DNA of 13,105 bases from the NCBI GenBank assembly GCA_035528995.1, contig DATKXO010000100.1, positions 1 through 13,105 of the forward strand, written 5' to 3'. A program made the translations under genes and the position numbers. Positions 1 through 5,627 of this stretch are shown one piece after another. Each line of letters starts with the position of its first letter. Position 1 is the first letter of the stretch. Under the pieces are notes generated by a model. It was given only the letters and a program-made list of their open reading frames with translations, had not been told where the DNA came from and ran no database searches. Origin of the DNA: DATKXO01 sp035528995 (GTDB lineage Bacteria; Planctomycetota; Phycisphaerae; UBA1845).

Positions 1-139
1 TGGGCGCCGACGAGGTCATCAAGGCCGAACAGGCCGTTGCTCTACAGTTCTACGAGCGCATGCGATGCCGATTGAGCCGGTCTTGAGCCGGACTCGGCTC
101 GCCGGACGAGCGACCCGGATTCCGGGAAGACTCGCGACC
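1..139 (+). pseudogene. 3' end of an RCK/TrkA-N (potassium-channel regulatory domain) gene, copy 1
   Basis: Reading from base 3, the sequence encodes GADEVIKAEQAVAL, then a Tyr-Glu-Arg-Met stretch, and stops at TGA 84-86. GADEVI..E is the typical end of an RCK_N/TrkA-N domain, the NAD-binding cytoplasmic domain that gates K+ channels and Kef-type antiporters. Bases 1-139 align without gaps to 4691-4829 with about 17 differences (roughly 88% identity), and the similarity stops at the same point in both. The body of the gene, if it exists, lies left of the window, so this may be the true 3' end of an intact gene or just a displaced fragment. An inverted repeat (GAGCCG / CGGCTC, 85-100) follows the stop and could be its terminator. 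Confidence 0.6.
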
Positions 140-334
140 GACCCCCAAGACATGGTGTCCGTACAGGTAAAACACCGCCATATTGAACAGCAGGGCAAGG
201 ATGACCCATACCGTCGTCCAGACTGCTGCCTCTGACGCGCGCACGACGTGGGACCGGCGATGAAAAACGCCGAGGTCCACCGCAAGCGTCAGGAGGACGA
301 CTAGAACGAATCCGATGCAGGGCAGAGCGCTCAT
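140..334 (-). pseudogene. Truncated TerC/Alx-family membrane protein (N-terminus only)
   Basis: The ATG is at 334-332 with a possible GGGGAACGAG SD upstream. The first 65 or so residues show two hydrophobic helices. The first has LTLAVDLGVFHR followed by a His-Val-Val segment, the second WTTVWVILALLFN, then FYLYGHHVLG. This is the usual opening of TerC/Alx integral membrane proteins, which have about 300 residues and are linked to metal (Mn) export and tellurite-resistance phenotypes. In the family this opening is followed by a conserved GYLIEKSL.VDN helix. Here the frame instead runs into the antisense of the RCK-gene repeat at base 139 and continues only as Arg/Pro/Ser-rich sequence to a stop at 50. 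The protein therefore lacks most transmembrane helices and cannot be a working transporter. The open frame as such is 50-334. Confidence 0.7.
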
Positions 335-512
335 ACGCGACTCGTTCCCCGCACGACACCCAATCCTTGCTCAACGCATCACCGACCTTGCGCAGTTGTG
401 CTGACCGCGGCGTACGCGAAGCACCCCGTGCACCGGGAGCAGGCGGTCAGAAACAGCCAAGCGTCCCGTCAATCAATGTAGAGAGCCCGGCAGCGGGTCG
501 GCGAGGAACGTA
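335..512. other. Intergenic, no gene seen
   Basis: This 178-bp gap lies between the terC remnant and the lipoprotein stop. I see no convincing coding frame, strong hairpin with a T-run, or promoter. Confidence 0.4.
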
Positions 513-1277
513 CTACCGCCAGAGGATTCCTTCCGGCTCGATCTCGTCAACCGTTACCGGGCCGGCGGCCGAGACTGACGGAATCTCGAATGCCAGCGAC
601 GGCAGGGTCTCCTCAAAGCGACGGCGGAGTTCAACCCTCGCCCAATCGTAGGGCGCGATCATGATGTGCCATGATACGTGCAGCTCCCACTCGTCACTGA
701 AGAAGAGGTAATGGCTGACCACCAGCCAGTGCGGCTTGACAACGGTGCCCTCCCAGGCGGTGGCCTCGTCGATGCCCAACTCCGGCTGGTTCTCCGCCAG
801 CCAGGGGATGAAGCGCTCGCGCATCTCCGCCGCCATCGGGGCCAAAGTGTCCTCCTCCTCGGACGTCAGCGTGATGGGAACCTCGATCTCCCGCACCACA
901 CCGCCGCGCTCCGCGTGAATCGTGGCGCTGCACAACCAGCCTTCCTGCCCGTCCACCGGCTCCACCGCCCCCGCCTGCGGGGGGAGTATCGTCACGGTCA
1001 CCTCGGCCACCTGGCCCTGGGTGATCGTGCCATGCTCGACGATGGCCGTGGCCCCCTCGGCAGTCGCCGTGACAGTGACGGGCTCGGCTGCCGTGGTCAA
1101 GTCATCCTCTTCCACCGTGACCAGCAGCACGCAGAGCTGCCCAGGGATCGTGTCCTCGATCTCTTCCGAAGCGACTTCCAGGGTGAACGGGCGCGGTCCC
1201 GTGGCCGGCTCGGTGCCCGGGCACCCGCAGACGAAGACCACCAACACTAATCCGCAAAACAGGGTCCAGCGACACAT
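513..1277 (-). CDS. Putative lipoprotein of unknown function (254 aa)
   Basis: The ATG at 1277-1275 is preceded by a good SD (GGAGGAG, about 7 nt spacing). The protein starts MCRWTLFCGLVLVVFVCGC: a short basic segment, a hydrophobic core and a lipobox-like V-C-G-C with the acceptor Cys at residue 19. This predicts a type II signal peptide and membrane anchoring; Cys at -2 is unusual for a lipobox. Residues ~30-140 are rich in alternating Val/Thr/Glu and read like a beta-sandwich (Ig-like) domain. Residues ~145-254 contain two amphipathic helices and a Trp/His-rich strand (VKPHWLVVSHYLFF, HVSWHIMIAPYDW). The protein is acidic overall. I do not recognise a family. It is the last gene of a minus-strand run below the small Pro/Lys-rich gene, 269 bp away, and a candidate promoter at 1401-1430 would let it be transcribed alone. 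Confidence 0.8.
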   Translation of the reverse strand: MCRWTLFCGLVLVVFVCGCPGTEPATGPRPFTLEVASEEIEDTIPGQLCVLLVTVEEDDLTTAAEPVTVTATAEGATAIVEHGTITQGQVAEVTVTILPPQAGAVEPVDGQEGWLCSATIHAERGGVVREIEVPITLTSEEEDTLAPMAAEMRERFIPWLAENQPELGIDEATAWEGTVVKPHWLVVSHYLFFSDEWELHVSWHIMIAPYDWARVELRRRFEETLPSLAFEIPSVSAAGPVTVDEIEPEGILWR

Positions 1278-1400
1278 ATCCGATCTCCTCCAACGACCAG
1301 ACGCGGGCTGCGGCCGGTCGCCTCAAGTAGCCCACAGACGCGTCCGGTCTGTAATCTCAATCGCCGGCCAAGCCGGACTCTTCGTGGCTGGCATCCGGCG

Positions 1401-1430
1401 TGAATACCCTGACCGTGTCATCATTCTCAA
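1401..1430 (-). promoter_or_regulatory. Candidate promoter for the lipoprotein gene
   Basis: On the minus strand TTGAGA (1430-1425) and TATTCA (1406-1401) are separated by 18 bp, which resembles a sigma70-type -35/-10 pair. It lies about 125 bp upstream of the ATG at 1277. Matches are partial (4 of 6 at each hexamer), so this is tentative. Confidence 0.35.
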
Positions 1431-1487
1431 CTAACGCTGTCTCAGACGAACCCCCCCATGTCAACGGTGGACCTCTGCGACAGCGGC

Positions 1488-1521
1488 ACGGGCGGGGCAG
1501 ACCCATGCCCGCCCCGCCCGT
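1488..1521. terminator. GC-rich hairpin between small gene and lipoprotein gene
   Basis: A perfect 11-bp stem (ACGGGCGGGGC at 1488-1498 with its complement at 1511-1521) encloses a 12-nt loop. It lies 26 bp beyond the stop of the minus-strand small gene. There is no T-run on either side, so it may be a Rho-dependent pause or an RNA-stabilising structure rather than a classical intrinsic terminator. Confidence 0.45.
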
Positions 1522-1546
1522 TCATGTCCGCCCCTCAGCCGCTCGA

Positions 1547-1684
1547 TCACTTCTTCGGCGGCGTGGTGGTGGGCTTGGTCGTCCCCGGCTTAGGGCCAGG
1601 TGTCGAAGACGGAGGTGGTGTCTTCGGCGGCTGGCTCGGTTTGGGAGGTTTCTGCGGACCGCTCTTGCTCGGCCTCGTGCTCAT
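1547..1684 (-). CDS. Small Pro/Lys-rich protein (45 aa)
   Basis: On the minus strand ATG 1684-1682 is preceded by GGAGAA with 6 nt spacing, an excellent SD. The frame reads 45 codons to TGA (1549-1547). It begins MSTRPSKSGPQKPPKPSQPP and ends TTPPKK. About a third of residues are Pro, with many Lys and Thr/Ser, no hydrophobic segment, no Cys, and no signal peptide, so it is expected to be disordered and strongly basic. Low-complexity polypeptides of this kind may bind nucleic acid or act as linkers or cell-wall-associated tails, but nothing here shows the function. A perfect 18-bp palindrome lies just upstream of the SD and a GC-rich hairpin just past the stop, framing it as its own small unit. 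The opposite strand has a Gly-rich open frame, probably its shadow. Confidence 0.55.
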   Translation of the reverse strand: MSTRPSKSGPQKPPKPSQPPKTPPPSSTPGPKPGTTKPTTTPPKK

Positions 1685-1701
1685 CTGAGGTTCTCCTAAA
1701 T

Positions 1702-1719
1702 GGGCGCTTGCAAGCGCCC
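1702..1719. promoter_or_regulatory. Perfect 18-bp palindrome upstream of the small gene
   Basis: GGGCGCTTGCAAGCGCCC is exactly self-complementary. It lies 5 bp upstream of the SD of the small Pro/Lys-rich gene on the minus strand and 166 bp past the fasciclin stop. It could be an operator for a dimeric regulator or, as RNA, a hairpin with a very tight loop. Confidence 0.4.
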
Positions 1720-1733
1720 GCTAACCCTGTGTC

Positions 1734-1757
1734 GCCCGCGCCAAACGCGGTGCGGGC
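1734..1757. terminator. Hairpin downstream of the fasciclin gene
   Basis: A 9-bp stem with one G-T pair (GCCCGCGCC / GGTGCGGGC) surrounds a 6-nt loop. Together with CTGCC-GCC-GGCAG nearby it gives the fasciclin 3' region several hairpins, but none has a T-run. Confidence 0.3.
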
Positions 1758-1885
1758 TGCAATAGGCAGACTGCCGCCGGCAGGCGGAGGCACGCCCGGT
1801 TGGACGCGACCTCCGACCTGCCTCTGTTCAAGTACCGACCCGGACCGCCCGGGGGTCAAACTCCGCCAGAGCTCACGAACGGCGA

Positions 1886-2455
1886 TCAATCCCCGGAGTT
1901 GACCTGCCCTGCCGGTTGCAGCTGCTCCTCGGGTTCGCCCTTGGGCATCAGCACGGTGTCGACGATGTGGATCAGCCCGTTGCTGGCTTTGGTGTCGGCG
2001 TTGGTCACCTTGGCCGCATCCACCATCACGACATCGTCCTTGACCGTGATCCTGACGTTCTCGCCGGCCAACGTCTTGGCGGCCTTCATGGTCTTGATGA
2101 CCGCCGCCGTCTTTTGGCCGTCGAGCACGTGGTGCTTGAGAATCCTCTGCAGCTCGGCTTTGTTCTCGGGCTTCTGCAGGTCGTCAAGTTCCTTGCCCAG
2201 CTTCTTGAACGCCTCGTCCGTGGGGGCGAAGACCGTGTACGGCCCTTTGCCCTTCAGCGTGTCGACCAGCCCGGCTGACTCGACCAGCTTGCAGAACGTC
2301 TTCAAGTCGTCGGTGTCCTTGGCGACATCAACAACGTCCTTGGGTTTCGGCAGGTCGGGTTTCTTCTCCTGTGCCAGGCCCAGTCCCGTCCAGCCCGCCA
2401 GCACGACCATCGTGGCAACGGGCAGCCACCGCCGTACCAGAGAGTTCGCGAACAT
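1886..2455 (-). CDS. Secreted fasciclin (FAS1 / beta-Ig-H3) domain protein (189 aa)
   Basis: I chose the ATG at 2455-2453 rather than one 23 codons earlier because it has an SD (GGAG, 8 nt spacing) and gives a clean signal peptide: basic MFANSLVRRW, hydrophobic VATMVVLAGWTGLGLA, probable cleavage after Ala28. A Lys/Pro/Asp linker leads into one FAS1 domain at residues ~38-171. The H1 motif is YTVFAPTDEAFKKL (73-86), the central helix has ILKHHVLDG (105-113), and the H2 motif is NGLIHIVDTVLMP (159-171). The size of this domain fits the family. FAS1 domains are extracellular adhesion modules; bacterial single-domain versions are common, with poorly defined ligands. The last 18 residues are a short polar tail. 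The gene appears monocistronic, with about 200 bp to the next gene. Confidence 0.92.
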   Translation of the reverse strand: MFANSLVRRWLPVATMVVLAGWTGLGLAQEKKPDLPKPKDVVDVAKDTDDLKTFCKLVESAGLVDTLKGKGPYTVFAPTDEAFKKLGKELDDLQKPENKAELQRILKHHVLDGQKTAAVIKTMKAAKTLAGENVRITVKDDVVMVDAAKVTNADTKASNGLIHIVDTVLMPKGEPEEQLQPAGQVNSGD

Positions 2456-2973
2456 CTTTCGATCTCCAAACCAGTATCGCCGTCTGCTTCGACCATTTCC
2501 GCGACCGCCCACCGTGGACGGCACGCTTGTCCGATTCGCGGCGGCGTTAACTGCTCAAAGGCCCCAACGAGGTGAACCGTGTCAGAGGCAACGTCGTGCC
2601 CTCCGCCCAAGATTACCCACTGCTCCCGCACGCGGAATCGCACTGAGGTCGATAAACTCCTGTCAGTGCTAGAGTTACAGTAAACACGGCCTGTCTGCTC
2701 AACCATCCGCATGGCGGTTCAGCCGGAATGCACCCGCTTACGCGGCCGAGACCGCGATGCGTCGGCAGCGTGGGACAGGTGCACGTTATCTGTCGTTGGA
2801 CAAACGAGTTAGGATCAACGTTGCAGTGCAACCGATCCCAGGGGAGAAAATCGGGAGGGGTGTGAAAAGCAGCCGGGTCTACGCGCCACGGGCAGACACC
2901 CACCGCTCCTCTGATTCGATGACAGTATACACCAAGTTTCCGGGACAGTTGCGTATGGGCTCGGCTTTTTTAT

Positions 2974-3280
2974 GCCTCCTCAGCAAAATCTGTGGGTACG
3001 TAAGAGCGCCCCAGCAGGCCGAAACGCGATTCTTGAGGCCTTGCGGGCCGATTTGTGTCTGCGTCAGGTGGGTGGAGACCGACATCGAGTTTGATGACCC
3101 TGTCTTCACCGCCATCTGAGCGGCCTCTCAGCCTGTAGCTCGGGATCCTGTCGGCCGTCGCTCGCCCAAACCAGCGAAGCGAGCGGGCGACGGTCGATAG
3201 GGTGGGACGCAAGCGGCCTGCGGACGGGCTCCCCGAGGCTTGAGCGTATTGGGGACACCCACAGATTCTGCCGGAGAGCC
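2974..3280. repeat. Possible small non-autonomous element bounded by inverted repeats (about 307 bp)
   Basis: The two ends (2974-2997 and 3257-3280) are inverted copies of each other over 24 bp with 5 mismatches, including a perfect 11-bp core AATCTGTGGGT. A TTTTTT run flanks each side in the same orientation (2966-2971, 2 bp outside the left end, and 3281-3286, directly outside the right end), which could be a target duplication or chance. No transposase is encoded inside. The layout resembles a MITE, but only one copy lies in this window, so mobility is unproven. Confidence 0.35.
3147..3201 (+). repeat. Long imperfect hairpin
   Basis: Bases 3147-3165 pair with 3183-3201 over 19 consecutive positions, three of them G-U pairs when read as plus-strand RNA, with a 17-nt loop region. 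On the minus strand those three would be A-C mismatches, so the structure favours a plus-strand transcript. It sits inside the inverted-repeat element. Confidence 0.5.
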
Positions 3281-3347
3281 TTTTTTGCACTCGCTAGGCG
3301 CAGGGCGTCGACCATGCGGGGGGGCAACTGCCGACCGGGCGGCGGGA

Positions 3348-3353
3348 TATAAT
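3348..3353 (+). promoter_or_regulatory. TATAAT box upstream of the exported-protein ORF
   Basis: A perfect TATAAT lies 20 bp before the ATG at 3373. No good -35 is visible at 16-18 bp (best is CAACTG), so promoter activity is uncertain. Confidence 0.25.
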
Positions 3354-3372
3354 AGATGATCGAGGCGCGAAG

Positions 3373-3720
3373 ATGATGGCCTATCGTTACTCAACATGTG
3401 CACGTTTCCTGTCGCTCGTAGCGGCGTTGCCGTGGTCGGCGTTCTCGATCGAAGCGCGCAACGGGGACGACGCGCCCATGGGAGCAACGCCAGCGGTCCT
3501 CGCCGCGAGCGACAGTGCTGCCGTCATCACCACCGTACTCGCCGATCGCAAGCCGATTGCGAAGGGTGAACGCATCGGGTTGAATGGACCGGCGCCGCCG
3601 GTCGCCGTCCGCGCCCCTATCGGCGCCCCCAGACTGGATTCCTCAGGGGGTGTGGACGCGCTTCAGTTGGCGCACGCGAATCACCCGAGCCGCGCTTTCC
3701 TCTGCAGGTTCTTGATCTAA
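3373..3720 (+). CDS. Hypothetical exported protein (115 aa), possibly a gene remnant
   Basis: The ATG at 3373 has a weak GAGG SD 7 nt upstream. The N-terminus resembles a signal peptide: MMAYRYSTCARF, then hydrophobic LSLVAALPWSAFSIEA. The rest is Ala/Pro-rich without recognisable domains or transmembrane segments, and the end (CRFLI) looks like a run-out rather than a designed C-terminus. This may be the 5' part of a larger exported protein lost by frameshift or deletion, a genuine small secreted protein, or a chance frame in GC-rich DNA. It lies 156 bp before the TPR gene on the same strand. I do not recognise a family. Confidence 0.35.
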   Translation: MMAYRYSTCARFLSLVAALPWSAFSIEARNGDDAPMGATPAVLAASDSAAVITTVLADRKPIAKGERIGLNGPAPPVAVRAPIGAPRLDSSGGVDALQLAHANHPSRAFLCRFLI

Positions 3721-3861
3721 TCAGGCCGTACGCACTCGCCCGGTTTCTTCACCGATTTCCTGGTGTTTGGAGTCTTGGCACGGCGCATCGCGCCGGTGTT
3801 TGAAAACTGTAACGCGCCCACCGTTCGTCAGGGCACATGTCTCGTGACGACGACTGGCGCG

Positions 3862-3870
3862 AAGGAGGTG
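3862..3870 (+). promoter_or_regulatory. Strong ribosome binding site of the TPR gene
   Basis: AAGGAGGTG, 6 nt before ATG 3877. It decides the start: the open frame runs 38 codons further upstream to an ATG at 3763 that has no comparable SD. Confidence 0.8.
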
Positions 3871-3876
3871 CCTACC

Positions 3877-4377
3877 ATGCACCGAAACCCCGATAAGGTC
3901 AGCGACGCGCTGGCCCTGGTTCAGACATTGCTGGACGCCGGCAAGCCGAAGGAAGCCATCGAGCTTGTCAGGAGGTTCGGAACGAGCTCGCCGGAAATGA
4001 GTAACGTCTACGGCGTCGCGCTCCTGCGGGCCGGCGAGGCCGCCAAGGCGGTCGAGTTCTATCGCGGCATCTGTCTCAGTACGTGCAGCGCGTGCCTCAA
4101 GGCGGACCTGCCGACGGTGTTCAAGACGAACTACGCCACGGCCCTGCTGCTGGTGAAGAACGTCGCGGGCTGCCTGGCGATCCTCCAGGAGCTCGCCCAG
4201 GAGCAGAATCCCTATGTGCAGAAGCTGCGCGCGGCCATCGATCGCTGGCGACGATCGCTCGGCTGGTGGAAGCGGCTCGCGTTCGACTTGTACGGCGCGG
4301 AGCCGGATAAGCCCGTATCACTTGACTTCCCCCCGGGTGAGCTCATGTTGACGCGTGAGCTGCGACCTGCGGCTTGA
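3877..4377 (+). CDS. TPR-repeat protein (166 aa)
   Basis: The start is set by the AAGGAGGTG SD. The protein is cytoplasmic (no signal or membrane segment). Residues ~8-35 and ~39-65 are helical pairs with TPR character (LLDAGKPKEAIELV; NVYGVALLRAGEAAKAVEFY), and residues ~82-108 (TNYATALLLVKNVAGCLAIL) form a third. A C-terminal part has a Trp-rich amphipathic helix (AIDRWRRSLGWWKRLAFDLYG) and ends with VSLDFPPGEL, which I recall as a conserved tail of a family of short bacterial TPR proteins, though I cannot verify that here. Cys66, Cys70 and Cys73 form a CX3CX2C cluster between repeats 2 and 3. TPRs mediate protein-protein contact; the partner is unknown. The gene ends at a strong hairpin (4388-4428), so it is probably monocistronic. 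Confidence 0.85.
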   Translation: MHRNPDKVSDALALVQTLLDAGKPKEAIELVRRFGTSSPEMSNVYGVALLRAGEAAKAVEFYRGICLSTCSACLKADLPTVFKTNYATALLLVKNVAGCLAILQELAQEQNPYVQKLRAAIDRWRRSLGWWKRLAFDLYGAEPDKPVSLDFPPGELMLTRELRPAA

Positions 4378-4387
4378 TCGTATGTGG

Positions 4388-4428
4388 GTGAACCGTCGGC
4401 ACCTCATTGATGAGGGCCGACGGTTCAC
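4388..4428. terminator. Strong hairpin after the TPR gene
   Basis: A perfect 13-bp stem (GTGAACCGTCGGC with its complement at 4416-4428) continues after a single bulged A into 5 more pairs (CCTCA / TGAGG), closing on a TTGA tetraloop. It starts 11 bp past the stop codon. No T-run follows, so it is a terminator-like or mRNA-end-protecting structure. Confidence 0.65.
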
Positions 4429-4509
4429 GATCCGTAAGATGTCCCGTCGTGCTGACCGCTTGAAGCACGCGCATGGATTCCGTCAAATCCGCCGCACTTC
4501 AGAAACCCG

Positions 4510-4829
4510 CGCATTCTCGTGGACACCGCCCACACCGCCGCCGGCATCGAGTCGGCCTCCATTCCGGCCCTGACCATTCCCGCCGAGCCGGCCGTCCTCC
4601 GGGCCACCGCCCTGGCCCGGCGACTCCGACCCGGCATCTACATCATTGCCCGAACCACCTACACTTCCGCCGGGCTGAGGGCTTCACAGTTGGGCGCCGA
4701 CGAGGTCATCAAGGCCGAACAGGCCGTCGCCCTCCAATCCCACGAGCGCATGTGGCGCCGATTGAGCCGGGCTGGAGCCGGACCCGGCCCGCCGGACGAG
4801 CGACCCGGATTCCAGGAAGACCTGCGCCC
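4510..4829 (+). pseudogene. RCK/TrkA-N domain remnant, copy 2
   Basis: In the frame read from the GTG at 4519 the protein shows AAGIESASIPALTIP, then ATALARRLRPGIYIIARTTY and LGADEVIKAEQAVAL. This is the second half of an RCK_N/TrkA-N regulatory domain as found in Kef antiporters and K+ channels. The first half, with the Gly-rich dinucleotide-binding loop, is absent: upstream sequence in the same frame shows no similarity, and no transmembrane part is present. The frame stays open to TGA at 4888-4890, but sequence beyond about residue 85 (4773) is Pro/Gly-rich and not domain-like. Bases 4691-4829 are the direct repeat of 1-139. It is best read as a non-functional fragment left by rearrangement. 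It sits between the TPR terminator and the tRNA gene. Confidence 0.65.
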
Positions 4830-4860
4830 GCTTGTCGCCACGCCTGACACGGGCGGATCG

Positions 4861-4888
4861 TTGAACTTGTGGGCGACCGGCGTATCAT
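4861..4888 (+). promoter_or_regulatory. Candidate promoter of tRNA-Ser
   Basis: TTGAAC (4861-4866) and TATCAT (4883-4888) are separated by 16 bp, a good sigma70-type pair. Transcription would begin near 4895, about 85 bp before the mature tRNA. Confidence 0.5.
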
Positions 4889-4980
4889 GAGCCCGTGCGA
4901 GAATGTTCGCGGCCCCGCGATTCGGCTCCACACCACGGCCCGACCCGGGCAGTGAACACCGCAACAGGTCTCCGTCCCAG

Positions 4981-5067
4981 GGAGGAGTGGCCGAGTGGCT
5001 TAAGGCGACGGTCTTGAAAACCGTTGTACGGGTGACCGTACCGGGGGTTCGAATCCCTCCTCCTCCG
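4981..5067 (+). tRNA. tRNA-Ser (anticodon UGA)
   Basis: The acceptor stem GGAGGAG (4981-4987) pairs with CTCCTCC (5060-5066), with discriminator G5067. The anticodon arm is ACGGT-CTTGAAA-ACCGT, giving anticodon TGA at 5015-5017. The long variable arm (TACGG-GTGA-CCGTA) is the class II hallmark of tRNA-Ser. The T arm is GGGGG-TTCGAAT-CCCTC. CCA is not encoded (TTG follows), so the 3' end must be added by nucleotidyltransferase. It reads UCA codons, and UCG by wobble. All pairs are intact, so the gene should be functional. Confidence 0.97.
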
Positions 5068-5164
5068 TTGATCTGCAGTGCACAATGACGGCCCAGGCCG
5101 CCTGCCCGCCAAGGGCGGCTGCCCGGACCACGCATGTCACCCTGTCAAGTCAAGGAGCTGACCA

Positions 5165-5452
5165 ATGGCCACCTACCTCATTCTCAGCAAGCTCTGCGCT
5201 CACGCCGTCAAGGAGCCGGCCGAACTCCGCCAGCTCGCGGAAACCGTCGCCCGCAAGATCAAGGAGCAGTGTCCCAACATCCGCTGGAAGGACAGCTACG
5301 CCCTGATGGGAAGCTTCGACGTGGTGGATCTGGTCGAGGCCGACAACCCCTCCGACGTGGAGCGGGCGGCCATGATCATCCGGTGCCACGGCCACGCCAC
5401 CACCGAGACGATGCCCGCCACCCCCTGGCGCGACTTCCTGGCGGGCCTGTAG
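5165..5452 (+). CDS. GYD-domain protein (95 aa)
   Basis: ATG 5165 is preceded by AAGGAG with 7 nt spacing. The protein opens MATYLILSKL (a beta strand), continues with a Lys/Glu helix (KEPAELRQLAETVARKIKEQ), then ALMGSFDVVDLVEADN (residues 46-61), a helix (ERAAMIIRCHG) and the closing ATTETMPATPWRDF (78-91). Strand-helix-strand-strand order and this closing motif fit the GYD family (ferredoxin-like fold, about 90-100 residues); here the name-giving Gly-Tyr-Asp is Ser-Phe-Asp at 50-52. Such proteins are small, soluble and usually dimeric; no reaction is established. No signal peptide is present. It lies 97 bp after the tRNA and could be read through from its promoter; a hairpin with a short T-rich tail follows at 5510-5534. 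Confidence 0.85.
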   Translation: MATYLILSKLCAHAVKEPAELRQLAETVARKIKEQCPNIRWKDSYALMGSFDVVDLVEADNPSDVERAAMIIRCHGHATTETMPATPWRDFLAGL

Positions 5453-5509
5453 GGGCGGTGTCACGGGCCAAGACGGCATGACCTTAAAGCACTATAGGGG
5501 AAGCCCTTG

Positions 5510-5534
5510 CGATCCCTGCGCCGGGATCGTCTTT
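5510..5534 (+). terminator. Likely intrinsic terminator after the GYD gene
   Basis: A perfect 7-bp stem (CGATCCC / GGGATCG) with a 6-nt loop is followed by TCTTT. It is placed 57 bp past the GYD stop and just before the next promoter, which fits a boundary between two transcription units. Confidence 0.55.
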
Positions 5535-5560
5535 GACAATACCGAAACATGAGGTATGTT
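5533..5560 (+). promoter_or_regulatory. Candidate promoter for the C25 peptidase gene
   Basis: A perfect TTGACA (5533-5538) is followed after 16 bp by TATGTT (5555-5560). It is one of the best sigma70-like sites in the window. No other substantial plus-strand gene lies between it and the peptidase start at 6264, implying a leader of about 700 nt, unless a closer promoter was missed. Confidence 0.5.
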
Positions 5561-5596
5561 TAAGATGCCACCCGAGGCGGGGGAATGAAGGAGGCA

Positions 5597-5627
5597 GGTA
5601 CCAGGCCCGCAGCGAGCGGGCGGTACC
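5597..5627 (+). promoter_or_regulatory. Stable hairpin in the early leader
   Basis: GGTACC, a 2-nt bulge (AG) and GCCCGC pair with GCGGGC and GGTACC around an AGCGA loop: 12 bp in total. It begins about 30 nt after the predicted transcription start. Confidence 0.45.

Larger units (their letters stand above)
2456..3372. other. Long non-coding region between divergent gene blocks
   Basis: This 917-bp stretch separates the minus-strand block from the plus-strand block. Short open frames occur (for example 2757-3119 plus, 2879-3115 minus and 3106-3327 minus) but none has a convincing SD or recognisable product. It contains a small hairpin at 2812-2838 (GGATC / GATCC around GTTGC-AGT-GCAAC), and from 2974 an inverted-repeat-bounded segment described separately. 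A weak TATAAT box lies at 3348-3353. Confidence 0.5.

Noticed and set aside
1590..2672. Plus-strand frames opposite the fasciclin and small genes
   Set aside because: Antisense shadows; the minus strand has FAS1 motifs and good SD sites.
3168..3230. Resemblance to a c-di-GMP-I riboswitch (CCCAAACC ... GTGGGACGCAAG)
   Set aside because: The short matches are there, but the GAAA-capped P2 helix and the second helix cannot be drawn; the surrounding bases form a different long hairpin.
2757..3327. Several 70-120 codon frames on both strands of the long intergenic region
   Set aside because: No SD, no recognisable family, and they overlap each other and the inverted-repeat element.
3774..3792. 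Sigma54-like -24 box (TTGGCACG) upstream of the TPR gene
   Set aside because: The -12 element at the required spacing does not match (the GC dinucleotide is out of register).
4659..5135. Minus-strand ORF with an NGGGGIRTPG-type sequence
   Set aside because: This is the antisense of tRNA-Ser, a well-known source of false proteins, joined to antisense of the RCK remnant.
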